From: Planctomycetota bacterium
GTDB lineage: Bacteria; Planctomycetota; Planctomycetia; Pirellulales; PALSA-1355
NCBI GenBank assembly: GCA_003389325.1
Contig: QQVE01000027.1
Location: 46,930 to 110,929, forward strand
Length of the DNA stretch: 64,000 bases
Direction: 5' to 3'
Shown: positions 17,109 through 26,665 of the stretch, in pieces
How positions within the stretch are numbered: the first letter of the stretch is position 1
Layout: each line of letters starts with the position of its first letter
The notes under the pieces: generated by a model
The model's input: only the letters and a program-made list of their open reading frames with translations
What the model was told of the DNA's origin: nothing
Databases searched by the model: none
Position numbers and translations under genes: made by a program

Positions 17109-18062
17109 CTACCCGGCCTTGATGTGGACACCCGCGCAGAGGTGCTCGCGCAGCCGCTCGAACTCTTCGGGGCTGGTGAAGTGGACGACGATCTGGCCGC
17201 GGCCGGCGGCGCGCTGCTTGATGTCCACTTTCGTGCCCAGGGCGCTGCGCAGCTCCTGCTCGAGTGCGGCGGAGTGCTCGCGCGAGCGGCGCGGAGCGCG
17301 GCCGCGGGCTGGAGCCTCGCCGCCGACGACGGCCAGCGGCTCGTGGTCGGCCTGGTGGATCGTCTGCTGCACCAGCTCCTCGGTGGCCCGCACGCTCAAG
17401 CCCTCTTCCTGAATCCGCCGGGCGAATTCCAACTGCTCGCGCTCATCGCCCAGGGGCAGCAGCGCCCTGGCGTGGCCTTGGGTCAGGTTGCCGGCACACA
17501 GGTCGACCTGGATCGCCTCGGGCAGTTCGAGCAGGCGGATCAGGTTCGCGATCGTCGAGCGGTCGATGTTCAGCCGGCCGGCCAGCTCTTCCTGGGTGCA
17601 GCCGTAGCGCTCGAGGTACTCGTGGAAGGAGTGGGCCTTTTCCAGCGCGTTGAGATCCTTGCGCTGCAGGTTCTCGACGATGGCCACCTCGGACATCTGG
17701 CGGTCGTCGGCCTCGCGCAACTGCACGGGCACCTTTTCCCAGCCGGCCTTGATCGCGGCCCGCAAGCGCCGCTCGCCGGAGATCAACTGGAAGCGTTCGC
17801 CGTGGCGGCGGACGACCAGCGGCTGGATCATGCCGTGCGTCTGGAGGCTGGCGGCCAGTTCGCCAATGGCCGCGTCGTCGAAGTCGATGCGCGGCTGGAA
17901 GGGATTGTTCTCGATGTCGTAGACGTGCAGGTGCAACAGACCGTCGTGGCCGCCTTGCCCGTCGTCGTCAGCCATGTGCGCGGCGTCGACCATCTCTTCC
18001 GAACCAAGCGGCCGACCCAGCAATGCCTCGAGCCCGCGTCCGAGTCTTCTTTCCTTGTTCAC
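17109..18062 (-). CDS. parB: Chromosome-partitioning protein ParB
   Basis: A 317-residue parS-binding CTPase. The N-terminus (RRLGRGLEALLG) is the ParA-interacting segment. The ParB/Noc CTPase domain follows (about 42-130), with NPFQPRIDFD and the box GERFQLISGERRLRAA. A helix-turn-helix segment lies at about 150-185 (CTQEELAGRLNIDRSTIANLIRLLELP), and the C-terminal dimerisation part is VVHFTSPEEFERL. It starts with GTG and overlaps the parA stop by four bases (GTGA), so the two are translationally coupled. ParB loads at parS, spreads, and recruits segregation machinery near the origin; two parS sites lie just upstream of parA. Confidence 0.95.
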   Translation of the reverse strand: MNKERRLGRGLEALLGRPLGSEEMVDAAHMADDDGQGGHDGLLHLHVYDIENNPFQPRIDFDDAAIGELAASLQTHGMIQPLVVRRHGERFQLISGERRLRAAIKAGWEKVPVQLREADDRQMSEVAIVENLQRKDLNALEKAHSFHEYLERYGCTQEELAGRLNIDRSTIANLIRLLELPEAIQVDLCAGNLTQGHARALLPLGDEREQLEFARRIQEEGLSVRATEELVQQTIHQADHEPLAVVGGEAPARGRAPRRSREHSAALEQELRSALGTKVDIKQRAAGRGQIVVHFTSPEEFERLREHLCAGVHIKAG

Positions 18063-18802
18063 GTCTTGAGCACCTCCATGCAGAGTTCAACGTAGGCCCG
18101 AGAGCCGCGTGCCCGCGGCGCGTATTCAATGACCGATTGCCCGTGGCTGGGAGCTTCGGAGACCGCCACGTCGCGCGGAATGACCGTGCGAAAGACGATC
18201 TCGCCAAAGAAGTCGCGCACCTCCTCGTCGACTTCGCGCGTCAACCCGAGCGTATCGTCGTACATCGTCAACACGATGCCGCCGAATTGAAGACGCTCGG
18301 GCCGAGTGTCCATCACGCGGCGGATGACCTCGATCATCTGCGCAAGCCCTTCCATGGCGAAGTACTCGCACTGGATGGGCATCACCACTTCGGTCGAGCT
18401 GGCCAGGGCAGTTTGCGTGAGCTGGCCAAGCGACGGTGGACAGTCGATCAGCACAAAATCGTAAGCAGACAGGCCGCTAGCTAAGTGTTGGCCGAGCGTG
18501 GCCGAACGGCTCTGTTCGCCGGCCGCCAGGGCCTCGACATCCTGGAAGCTGCGGCTGCCGGGAAGCAGCTCCAGGTTCTCGATCCGCGTCTGGCAGAGCG
18601 ATTCCTTGAGCGGCTGGCGCGACACGAGCGGGTGGTGATCCGTGGGCTGGCAGCCCAGTCCCGAGGTGGCGTTGCACTGGGGATCGAGATCGACCAGCAG
18701 CGTGCGGCGGCCGCTTTTGGCCAGGGCGGCGGCCAGGTTGACCGCCGTGGTGGTCTTGCCGACCCCACCCTTCTGATTGGCCACGCACAGAATCCGGCCC
18801 AC
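18059..18802 (-). CDS. parA: Chromosome-partitioning ATPase ParA
   Basis: A 247-residue deviant Walker ATPase. The P-loop KGGVGKTTTAVNLA lies at about residues 10-23, Walker A' is LLVDLDPQCNATSGLG, and Walker B is FVLIDCPPSLG; the C-terminus is AYVELCMEVLK. ParA binds DNA non-specifically in its ATP form and moves ParB-parS complexes. The GTG at 18802 is preferred: AGGGG lies six bases upstream, and the longer in-frame start adds 12 residues before the canonical beta-strand. A possible -10 (TACAAT, 18852-18857 on the minus strand) lies upstream. It forms an operon with parB. Confidence 0.95.
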   Translation of the reverse strand: MGRILCVANQKGGVGKTTTAVNLAAALAKSGRRTLLVDLDPQCNATSGLGCQPTDHHPLVSRQPLKESLCQTRIENLELLPGSRSFQDVEALAAGEQSRSATLGQHLASGLSAYDFVLIDCPPSLGQLTQTALASSTEVVMPIQCEYFAMEGLAQMIEVIRRVMDTRPERLQFGGIVLTMYDDTLGLTREVDEEVRDFFGEIVFRTVIPRDVAVSEAPSHGQSVIEYAPRARGSRAYVELCMEVLKT

Positions 18803-18958
18803 GACGCGCCCCTGTGGCAAGCGATGGTGTGGAAGCAACTGAGGAGGCGCGATTGTACCGCGGGGCTGAAATGGGCCCTATGTCAGTTCGACCGGGCGCC
18901 GTTGAAGCGCAGCGATCGGCACGCAGAAGTGGCGCGCGACGGTGCTAGCAAGCGGGAG

Positions 18959-18974
18959 TGTTTCACGTGAAACG
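18959..18974. promoter_or_regulatory. parS site 1
   Basis: TGTTTCACGTGAAACG matches the canonical parS TGTTTCACGTGAAACA at 15 of 16 bases, with a perfect 14-base palindromic core. It lies about 157 bases upstream of the parA start. ParB binding here may also repress the parAB operon; that is inference. Confidence 0.93.
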
Positions 18975-19054
18975 GCGGAGGATGGGGGAAGGGTGAGGAC
19001 GCGGGAGGGACAGACGGTTTGCGCGGTGGGATAAGAGACACGGAGAGGGCACGG

Positions 19055-19084
19055 GACGCGCCGTCGCCGGTGGCTCCGGGCTAA
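19055..19084 (+). repeat. Dispersed repeat, family D (copy 2)
   Basis: A 25-base block (19055-19079) identical to that at 10060-10084, followed by GCTAA instead of CTAA. It lies between the two parS sites. Confidence 0.75.
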
Positions 19085-19111
19085 TCGGTGGGAGTGAAAA
19101 CTCCGGCGGGG

Positions 19112-19127
19112 CGTTTCACGTGAAACG
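19112..19127. promoter_or_regulatory. parS site 2
   Basis: CGTTTCACGTGAAACG keeps the perfect 14-base core of parS and matches the 16-base consensus except at the two ends. It is 153 bases from site 1. Both sites share the downstream bases GCGGAGG beyond the parS core. Confidence 0.9.
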
Positions 19128-19155
19128 GCGGAGGTTGGTGAGACCGTAGCGGTCG

Positions 19156-20460
19156 TTAGTCGAGCGGGTTGATCACCAGGCCGCTGAGCAGCTTCGGGTA
19201 GAAGTACGTGCTCTTGGCGGGCATCCGCTCGTTGTGTTCGCTGATCGAGCGAATGTGATCGAGCGTGGCCGGCATCACTAGCGCCGCCAGCGATGCCTCG
19301 CCGCCTTTCAGGTTCTCGACCACCTCGTCGACGTCGTGCACGTACTTGGGCCGCTCCCAGTCGGCACCCTCGAGCAGGTGCTCGACCACCAGGCGGTGCA
19401 GGATGCTGACGCCCAGCCCGCACCAGTCGGTGCTGTGTTCCTGGGCCAGCTCGGCCATCTTCTCCTTGCCGGCCGAGGTGATCGTGGCCAGGGTCCAGGT
19501 GTTGTCCTGTCTCGTGAACAGTCCCAGCGTTCCCTGGTCGCCGCCGGTTTCGATTTCTTCCCAGACTTCGCGGGCTCGCTCGGGCCCCCGGCCTGCGGTG
19601 CGGCATTCGAACAGGTCGCCCAGCGTGGCCGCCAGCGACTCGGCCGTGAGCCCCGCCCCGGCGGCAAACAGCCGGTGGGTGGGCAGCACGATCATGCCGG
19701 GGTCGTTCATGCCGACACACATCATCAGCACGAAGTTGGCCGCGTCGTGCGGCTCGATCGGGCCGCGCGTCGAGACCAGATCGTCGCGGTAGTTGCAGGC
19801 CGTTTCGTAGCGGTGGTGGCCGTCGGCGATGAACATCGGCTTGTCGCCCATCAATCCCGTGACGGCCGAGACGGTGGCGACGTCGGTGACGGGCCACAGC
19901 CGGTGCACGACGCCCAGGTGGTCGGTGGCTTCGATCGCGGGCTCGCCGGCGATGGCCTTTTCGAGCTGTTCCTGCACGCCGGCCCCTTCGTCCGGGTACA
20001 GGCCGAAGATCTGGCTGAGGTTCGCGTGGCAGGCCTTCGTGAGCAGCAGCCGGTCCTGCTTGGGGCCGGACATCGTTTCTTCGTGCGCGTAGACCTTGCC
20101 CTCGCCGAACCGCTCCAAGCGCACCCGGGCCATGAACCCGCGGCGGGTGAACTCCTGGCCGCCGACGGCGAACACCTGGTGGTAGACGTAGAGGGCCGGT
20201 TGGGCTTCGGCAAACAGCACGCCCTCGCGCCGCCAGTTGTGCAGAAACCCGGCGGCGCGGCTGTAGCGGTTGTTCTCGTCGTCGTCGCCCGGCTCGTGGC
20301 GATTGAGAATCAGCCGCACGACGTTGGCCGGGTGCTTCTTGTAGAGCTCCTCCTGCATCTGCGGACTGATAACGTCGTAGGGCGGAGCGACCACATCGGA
20401 TAACGAGCCCACGTGGCCCAGGTCGTACCGCAGCCCGCGAAAGGCGTGAATCTCAGGCAT
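19156..20460 (-). CDS. DUF1015 family protein
   Basis: A 434-residue soluble protein of the DUF1015 family. The conserved N-terminus reads RYDLGHVGSLSDVVAPPYDVI, followed by the YVYHQVFAVGG block and GFMARVRLERFGEGKVYAHEETMSGPK. The signature FIADGHHRYETACNYRD lies at about 217-233, then NFVLMMCVGMNDPGMIVLPTHR. Length fits the family. The function is not experimentally settled to my knowledge; the family often sits near amino-acid metabolism genes, here next to ahcY. It is separated from ahcY by a terminator, so it is probably transcribed independently. Confidence 0.9.
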   Translation of the reverse strand: MPEIHAFRGLRYDLGHVGSLSDVVAPPYDVISPQMQEELYKKHPANVVRLILNRHEPGDDDENNRYSRAAGFLHNWRREGVLFAEAQPALYVYHQVFAVGGQEFTRRGFMARVRLERFGEGKVYAHEETMSGPKQDRLLLTKACHANLSQIFGLYPDEGAGVQEQLEKAIAGEPAIEATDHLGVVHRLWPVTDVATVSAVTGLMGDKPMFIADGHHRYETACNYRDDLVSTRGPIEPHDAANFVLMMCVGMNDPGMIVLPTHRLFAAGAGLTAESLAATLGDLFECRTAGRGPERAREVWEEIETGGDQGTLGLFTRQDNTWTLATITSAGKEKMAELAQEHSTDWCGLGVSILHRLVVEHLLEGADWERPKYVHDVDEVVENLKGGEASLAALVMPATLDHIRSISEHNERMPAKSTYFYPKLLSGLVINPLD

Positions 20461-20477
20461 GTCTGCACCGTGGTGTC

Positions 20478-20516
20478 AAAAAAGAACAGGGCTTCGGTTG
20501 TTATCCCGAAGCCCTG
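20478..20516 (-). terminator. Rho-independent terminator of ahcY
   Basis: On the minus strand an 11-base-pair stem (CAGGGCTTCGG / CCGAAGCCCTG) with a seven-base loop is followed by TTCTTTTTT. It lies 66 bases after the ahcY stop and just before the DUF1015 start. Confidence 0.88.
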
Positions 20517-20581
20517 GAGGGTTGTCAATTCGCCAGGTCTGGTGCGGCCCGCCGGAGCTTGAGCGCGCCGCGGGAGTCGCC

Positions 20582-21895
<1,314 letters not shown>

Positions 21896-22025
21896 AATAT
21901 ATCTCCTTCCAGGAACTGACTTTGTGCGAGCGGCCCACCGGTCCAGAGAGGACCGCGGCCGCGACCTATCATAAGGCACCACACCCGCTACTGGCAAGGC
22001 AGCGGCACGCTCCGCCGGATTCCGG

Positions 22026-22697
22026 CTAGGGGTGCCGATGGGACGCTCTGGCGAGGGCCTCGCGCGTTAAGGTGACGAAGCGCTTGACGAGTTTCGGCGA
22101 CTTCACCCCCGGAGCACTCTCCACGCCGCTGGCCACGTCCACGGCCCAGGGGCGCACGATCCCCACGGCGTCGTGCACGTTGTCGGGCGTGAGTCCGCCG
22201 GCGAGCACCAGCGGCAGGCCGCGCAGCTTCGTGCGGTTTGCGGCCAGCATCTCCCAGTCGAGCGTCGTGCCGGTGCCGCCGTAGTGGCCGTCGCGCTTGG
22301 CGTCGCACAACAACATCCGCGGCATCGCCTGCTGCCGGTGACACCCTTCGAGGTAGGCAACCACGTCGTCGACGTTCGTTCCGATGCGCGCCGCGCGCAC
22401 GATGGGCGCGGGCCGCACCTCGCGCAGAAACTCGGGCGGCTCGCCGCCGCAGAACTGCACGGCATCGAGCGGCACTTCGGCAAACGCGCGGCGGACGTCG
22501 CCGGTCGGCGCGTTGACGAATACCCCCACTTTACAAACGTGGGGCGGCACCGCGGCGGCGATTTCGCGAGCCCGCTCGATGGTGCAGTATCGCGGACTAT
22601 CGGGGTAGAAATTGATGCCGATCGCGTCGGCCCCGGCGTCGGCGGCCAGGCGCGCGTCGTCGGCGGTGGTGACGCCGCAGATCTTCACTCGGAACAT
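22026..22697 (-). CDS. trpF: Phosphoribosylanthranilate isomerase
   Basis: A 223-residue TIM-barrel enzyme of tryptophan synthesis that isomerises N-(5-phosphoribosyl)anthranilate. The N-terminal [10 protein letters not shown] contains the catalytic Cys, GVFVNAP and VQFCGGE follow, and the C-terminal phosphate-binding part reads [14 protein letters not shown] then [14 protein letters not shown] with the catalytic Asp. The ATG at 22697 begins directly before the first beta-strand; an 18-residue in-frame extension has no family match. No other trp genes are in the window, so the gene is dispersed. It is divergent from the chain-length gene. Confidence 0.94.
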   Translation of the reverse strand: MFRVKICGVTTADDARLAADAGADAIGINFYPDSPRYCTIERAREIAAAVPPHVCKVGVFVNAPTGDVRRAFAEVPLDAVQFCGGEPPEFLREVRPAPIVRAARIGTNVDDVVAYLEGCHRQQAMPRMLLCDAKRDGHYGGTGTTLDWEMLAANRTKLRGLPLVLAGGLTPDNVHDAVGIVRPWAVDVASGVESAPGVKSPKLVKRFVTLTREALARASHRHP

Positions 22698-22844
22698 GGT
22701 CTTCCTCGGTCGGTCACATGCTAGCTGGGTAAGTATAGCGTTTCCGGGCAAGCGCGTCCCTTGGCTTCAAGACGCGCTGCGCGGGCGGTCGATGACGAAC
22801 AGGAACCGCTACGTCCCGCCGAACGTTGGCCCAGGTTGTTGTTG

Positions 22845-24017
22845 ATGTCGCTTCGCTTCCTCACCCGGTCGTCGAGACCGCGGGCGCGCCGCTCCCCGCC
22901 GGGAGTCCGGCTCGGCCTGCGCCTGATCGTGGCGCTGTTGAGTTTGGCCGGCGCCGCCGGCCTCGCCGCGGCTGTGGACATGGACAAGGTCGCGGCGGTC
23001 GGGTCGCGGCAGGAACTGAACCGCCGCATCCAGCAGGCTCGCGACAAGGTGGACCAGGCCCGGATCGCGGCCGAAGAAACGCGGCACCGGCTCGACGCCT
23101 TCTTGTCGCGGCATTTCGCAGAGCAGAAAGCGGCCGAGCCCCCACGCTTCGCGCCGGAACGGGCCACGGGCCCACCGGTGGCGCTGCCGAATCCCGAGAT
23201 CGTGAAGCTCGAGGAAGAGCTGGCCGTGCTGCGCGTCCACCGGATGCGGCTGCTTTCGTACCTGACCGAAGCGCACCCCGAACTGATCGAGCTCGACGTG
23301 CGGATGGCCACGATCAGTGACCGCATCGACGGCCTCAAGGTACCGGAACTGCCGCCCCCCTCGAACGACGACGACGTGGAACGGCAGTGGGCCGAGTTCG
23401 TCCAGCAGCACAAGCAGCAATCGGCCCACGACGCCCAGGAGTATCAGCGCCTGTTCGACGAGTGGACCCAGGCCGAAGACGCGCTGACCGCCGCGATCGA
23501 CGAGTGGAAAGCCGCCCAGGAAGACCTGGAGCTGTTGCCCGACTTGCTGGACGACGAGCAAGTGGCGGTGCAAGCGCAGCCGGTGCCCGAGATGGCCGCC
23601 GCGCCTGCCGCTCCGGACGTCGAGAAACGTGCCACGGATGACAACGAAGCCAAGCACGCTGCCCAACCGGCCGCGGCCGAAGCCTCGGGCTCAGCGCCAC
23701 TGGCGCTTGCGGCGCTGTTGATCGCGCTGGCCGTGGCGGCGCTGGCGGCCGTGCGTCTGGCCCGGTCGGCGGTCGATCCGGTGTTTGCCAGCGTCGATGA
23801 AGTGGCCGCGGCGCTGGCCTTGCCGGTCGTGGGCCTGTTGCCGGCCGGCGGAAGCTTGCCGCGCAGCGCGCGACAGAGCGTCACCAAGACCAAGCTGCGC
23901 CACTGGATCGTGCCGGTGCTCGTGGCCGTGGTGGTGCTGGTGCTGGGCACGCTGGCCGTGAAGAACGCCGAGGGCCTGCGAAACCTCGTGCACGAATCGA
24001 TCTCGGGAATGCGATAG
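22845..24017 (+). CDS. Wzz-like polysaccharide chain-length/coiled-coil membrane protein
   Basis: A 390-residue membrane protein with one N-terminal hydrophobic helix (about 20-42), a long helical coiled-coil region (about 50-220) and two C-terminal hydrophobic helices (about 285-308 and 345-368). The coiled coil contains LTEAHPELIELDVRMATISDRI, which resembles the conserved segment before the C-terminal membrane helix in Wzz/GNVR chain-length proteins. A stretch after the second helix (FASVDEVAAALALPVVGLLP) resembles their cytoplasmic tail. The classic N-terminal Wzz domain is not obvious. The next two genes encode an ExeA-like ATPase and a BY-kinase-like protein, so it probably belongs to an exopolysaccharide assembly operon. 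Assignment rests mainly on context plus the two motifs. Confidence 0.65.
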   Translation: MSLRFLTRSSRPRARRSPPGVRLGLRLIVALLSLAGAAGLAAAVDMDKVAAVGSRQELNRRIQQARDKVDQARIAAEETRHRLDAFLSRHFAEQKAAEPPRFAPERATGPPVALPNPEIVKLEEELAVLRVHRMRLLSYLTEAHPELIELDVRMATISDRIDGLKVPELPPPSNDDDVERQWAEFVQQHKQQSAHDAQEYQRLFDEWTQAEDALTAAIDEWKAAQEDLELLPDLLDDEQVAVQAQPVPEMAAAPAAPDVEKRATDDNEAKHAAQPAAAEASGSAPLALAALLIALAVAALAAVRLARSAVDPVFASVDEVAAALALPVVGLLPAGGSLPRSARQSVTKTKLRHWIVPVLVAVVVLVLGTLAVKNAEGLRNLVHESISGMR

Positions 24018-24218
24018 CAGCAAGCTGCTAGCAGACGCGTGTGGGGGTCGGACCCGGTCGACATCGAGGGCGTCCGATCGAAACGCGGGACGAAACTTCG
24101 TCCCAAGCGCACGCTCGCAGTGCAGAGCGACCTGCGGGCATGCCGAACCAATAAGAGTCTGCGGGCCGGCAGATCGCTGTAAATGTCATGCGGATAGGAT
24201 GTTTGGGGGACATCGGGA

Positions 24219-25700
24219 ATGTATGAGGCGTTTTTCAAACTCAGCAGCCGCCCGTTTGTCTCGACGCCCGACACGCGCTGCTACTTTCCAGCCACGCTGA
24301 TCGAAAACGCGCGCCAGACGCTGGTGCGGCTCATCGAGCGCGGCGAAGGGCCCGGCCTGGTGATCGGACCGCCGGGCACGGGCAAGACGCTGTTGTGTCA
24401 TCTGTTGGCCGAACATTTTCGCGACACGTTCGCGGTGTCGATGCTCGGCGGCGGGCGGCTACGTAGTTGCCGCGTGCTGTTGCAGACGATCCTTTACGAG
24501 TTGGGCCTGCCCTGCCGCGGCATGGACGAAGGCGACTTGCGGCTCAACTTGCTGGATGCGCTTGAGCCGAAGGACGGCTCGCGCGGACTGCTGCTGCTGG
24601 TCGACGAAGCGCACGCCCTGCCCTGGCGGCTGCTCGAAGAAGTGCGCTTGATGACCAACCTGGTGCGCGACGGCCAGCCGCGCGTGCGGGTCGTGCTCTC
24701 GGGCAACCCGGCGCTGGAAGAGCGGTTCGCCAGCCCGAAGCTGGCTTCCTTCGCGCAACGCGTGGCCGGGCGGTGTTATCTCGAGCCGCTCGACTGCGCC
24801 GAAACCTCGCGCTATGTCCTCGGTCAACTCCAGAATGCCGGGGGCGTCCCTGAAAAGCTGATCGACGAGGACGCGCTCAAGAGCGTGTACCGGGCCACCG
24901 ACGGCGTGCCGCGGCTCGTCAACCAGGTGTGCGACCATGCCCTGGTGCTGGCCAGCCTGGGCGGACGCGCCCAGTTGAACAGCCAAGCCATCGAAGAGGC
25001 TTGGGCCGACTTGCAGCAGTTGCCGGTGCCCTGGCGCGGCGGCGCGACGGAGGTGACCGGCGGCATCGTCGAATTCGGCGGACTTTCTGACGACAACGAT
25101 CTACCCGAGGCGATCCCCTTCCGCGGCTGCGAGCCCGAAACGCCGCTGCACGTGGCCGAGCCCGAGGAACAACTCGACGCGATCGAGGAGCACATTTCGT
25201 CGCTGGCCGAGGAAGGTCGCCCCGCAGAAGCTTCCAGCGAGGTGGATCTCGACTTTCCCGAATTCGGCGATCCGTTCAACGAGCAGTTCGCCGAGGAAGA
25301 GGTGGTGCTCAACCCGCACCGCTCCGACATGGAGATCTTCGCCGACGTGCCGCGCGTGAGTTGCTGGGAGGGCCACCAACTGGGCGCGATGCTCAAGACA
25401 CTGGGCCCTCTGGCCCCCGAAGTCAGCCCGCGGCCGAACGTGACGCTCTCGTGGCCGCCGATGGAAGCCGACGAGGCCCACGACGTCGGGGAGGAGACGC
25501 AATCGGCTCCGGCCGCGCACGTCCAGCCCGAGGAGCCGCCGGCCCCGCGCAAGACCGAGCCGCTCGAGCGTCTCTCGGGCGGCCAGAGCGATCGCGACGT
25601 GATCGTCGTGGAAGAAGGTTCAGACGCGGCGCACGCTCGGATGGAGCGGGCGGCCAAGGCGGAGTTTCGTCAACTGTTTCGCAGACTCCGCCACGGTTAG
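24219..25700 (+). CDS. ExeA/GspA-like AAA ATPase of an exopolysaccharide locus
   Basis: A 493-residue protein. The first 270 residues are an ExeA-type AAA ATPase: MYEAFFKLSSRPF entry motif, Walker A GPPGTGKT near residue 50, Walker B LLLLVDEAH near 127, and a sensor-like VVLSGNPALEERF. A winged-helix-like GVPRLVNQVCDHALVLA segment follows. The remaining 220 residues are acidic, Pro/Glu-rich and probably disordered. ExeA-like ATPases occur with secretion systems and, in another form, within exosortase-linked exopolysaccharide clusters next to Wzz and BY-kinase genes, which is the arrangement here. The ATG at 24219 matches the family N-terminus. It lies 27 bases upstream of the BY-kinase-like gene, so the two are probably co-transcribed. 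Confidence 0.85.
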   Translation: MYEAFFKLSSRPFVSTPDTRCYFPATLIENARQTLVRLIERGEGPGLVIGPPGTGKTLLCHLLAEHFRDTFAVSMLGGGRLRSCRVLLQTILYELGLPCRGMDEGDLRLNLLDALEPKDGSRGLLLLVDEAHALPWRLLEEVRLMTNLVRDGQPRVRVVLSGNPALEERFASPKLASFAQRVAGRCYLEPLDCAETSRYVLGQLQNAGGVPEKLIDEDALKSVYRATDGVPRLVNQVCDHALVLASLGGRAQLNSQAIEEAWADLQQLPVPWRGGATEVTGGIVEFGGLSDDNDLPEAIPFRGCEPETPLHVAEPEEQLDAIEEHISSLAEEGRPAEASSEVDLDFPEFGDPFNEQFAEEEVVLNPHRSDMEIFADVPRVSCWEGHQLGAMLKTLGPLAPEVSPRPNVTLSWPPMEADEAHDVGEETQSAPAAHVQPEEPPAPRKTEPLERLSGGQSDRDVIVVEEGSDAAHARMERAAKAEFRQLFRRLRHG

Positions 25701-25727
25701 AGCGCGACAGCGCAAGGAGCGACGGCC

Positions 25728-26576
25728 ATGAGTCGCATGCTGGACGCGTTGCGAACCCTCGAAGCGCGCAAGCGCCGCGAGACCGTACCGCCGCCCGAGG
25801 CGGTGGCCGCGGAGATCGCCCCCGCGCCGCTTGAGCACGACGAACCGGAGATCGAGGCCCTGCTCGACGAGATTTCCGACGGCCTGGCCGAAGAGCTGGG
25901 CGAACCCAAGCCCCAGCAGCAGCAGGCGGAACCGACCGCATCGCCGCGCATCGTCGAGCCGGCGCAACCACAGGCGCCCTTCGAGACGTGCGTGCTGCCG
26001 ATCGTTCCCGAGCCGGACGAGGCCTACCTGCAGATGGCCGAGCGGATCGGCGAGCAGCTTTCGGTGAACTACTCGAACGTGGTCGCCTTCGTGACCGCGG
26101 GACACGAAGTCGAGCGGCAGTTCTCGATGACGCAGTTGGCGCAGGCGTTCTCGCAGCAGATGATCGGCGACGTGCTGCTGATCGACGGCGACTTGCGCGC
26201 CGGACGGCTCTCCAAATCGATCGCCCGGCGCGGGCCGGGCATGATCGAGGCCATGCTGGGCAAGACCCCCTGGCCCGACATCATCCATCCCACGAACCTG
26301 CCGCGGATCGACTTCGTGGCCCGGGGCCTGGCGCAGGTGCCCACGCTCGAGCGGTCGGAGTTCGGCTGGGCGGCGCTGCGGCCCATGTACCGCTTCGTGC
26401 TGATTGGTCCGGCCGACGCCGGGGAGCCGGAAACCCAGTGGCTGGCCTCGCGCTGCGACGCGGTGTATTACGTGCTTTCGCGGCGGCACACGCGCCGCTC
26501 GCTGGCCACGGCCACCGTACACGCCCTGCGATCGGCCGGAGCCAACGTGGCAGGCGCGATCGTGGCCGACGACTGA
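25728..26576 (+). CDS. Degenerate BY-kinase/ParA-like ATPase domain protein
   Basis: A 282-residue protein with a charged, Pro/Gln-rich N-terminus (1-90) beginning MSRMLDALRTLEARKRRE, as in cytosolic partners of chain-length proteins. It continues with a ParA/BY-kinase fold (about 95-282). Walker A' (VLLIDGDLR, 149-157) is intact. The P-loop position (120-135) reads AFVTAGHEVERQFSM, without the GKST residues that bind ATP phosphate, and Walker B (FVLIGPADAG) lacks the acidic residue. No C-terminal Tyr cluster is present. It therefore probably does not hydrolyse ATP or autophosphorylate on tyrosines, and may be a structural partner of the Wzz-like protein two genes upstream. Fold assignment is by motif order, not by alignment. 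Confidence 0.72.
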   Translation: MSRMLDALRTLEARKRRETVPPPEAVAAEIAPAPLEHDEPEIEALLDEISDGLAEELGEPKPQQQQAEPTASPRIVEPAQPQAPFETCVLPIVPEPDEAYLQMAERIGEQLSVNYSNVVAFVTAGHEVERQFSMTQLAQAFSQQMIGDVLLIDGDLRAGRLSKSIARRGPGMIEAMLGKTPWPDIIHPTNLPRIDFVARGLAQVPTLERSEFGWAALRPMYRFVLIGPADAGEPETQWLASRCDAVYYVLSRRHTRRSLATATVHALRSAGANVAGAIVADD

Positions 26577-26665
26577 TGCCGCGGGCGGTGGTGCGCTTCC
26601 GACCTGCCGACTAGAATTCAGTGCTTTGCCATGCCGCATTGCACTGACTCCTTCGAGGCTCCTTG

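Larger units (their letters stand above)
18839..19155. other. Intergenic partition region upstream of parA
   Basis: This 317-base stretch has no gene. It contains the parA leader, two parS sites and a family D repeat between them. No cluster of DnaA boxes is visible, so it does not look like oriC itself. Confidence 0.6.

Noticed and set aside
21896..22025. Possible SAH riboswitch before ahcY
   Set aside because: The leader is GC-rich but I could not find the conserved SAH-riboswitch core; only the strong Shine-Dalgarno is visible.
24087..24104. GGGACGAA-AC-TTCGTCCC palindrome before the ExeA-like gene
   Set aside because: The stem can only form with a shortened six-base arm and there is no T-tract; it is too small to call an operator.
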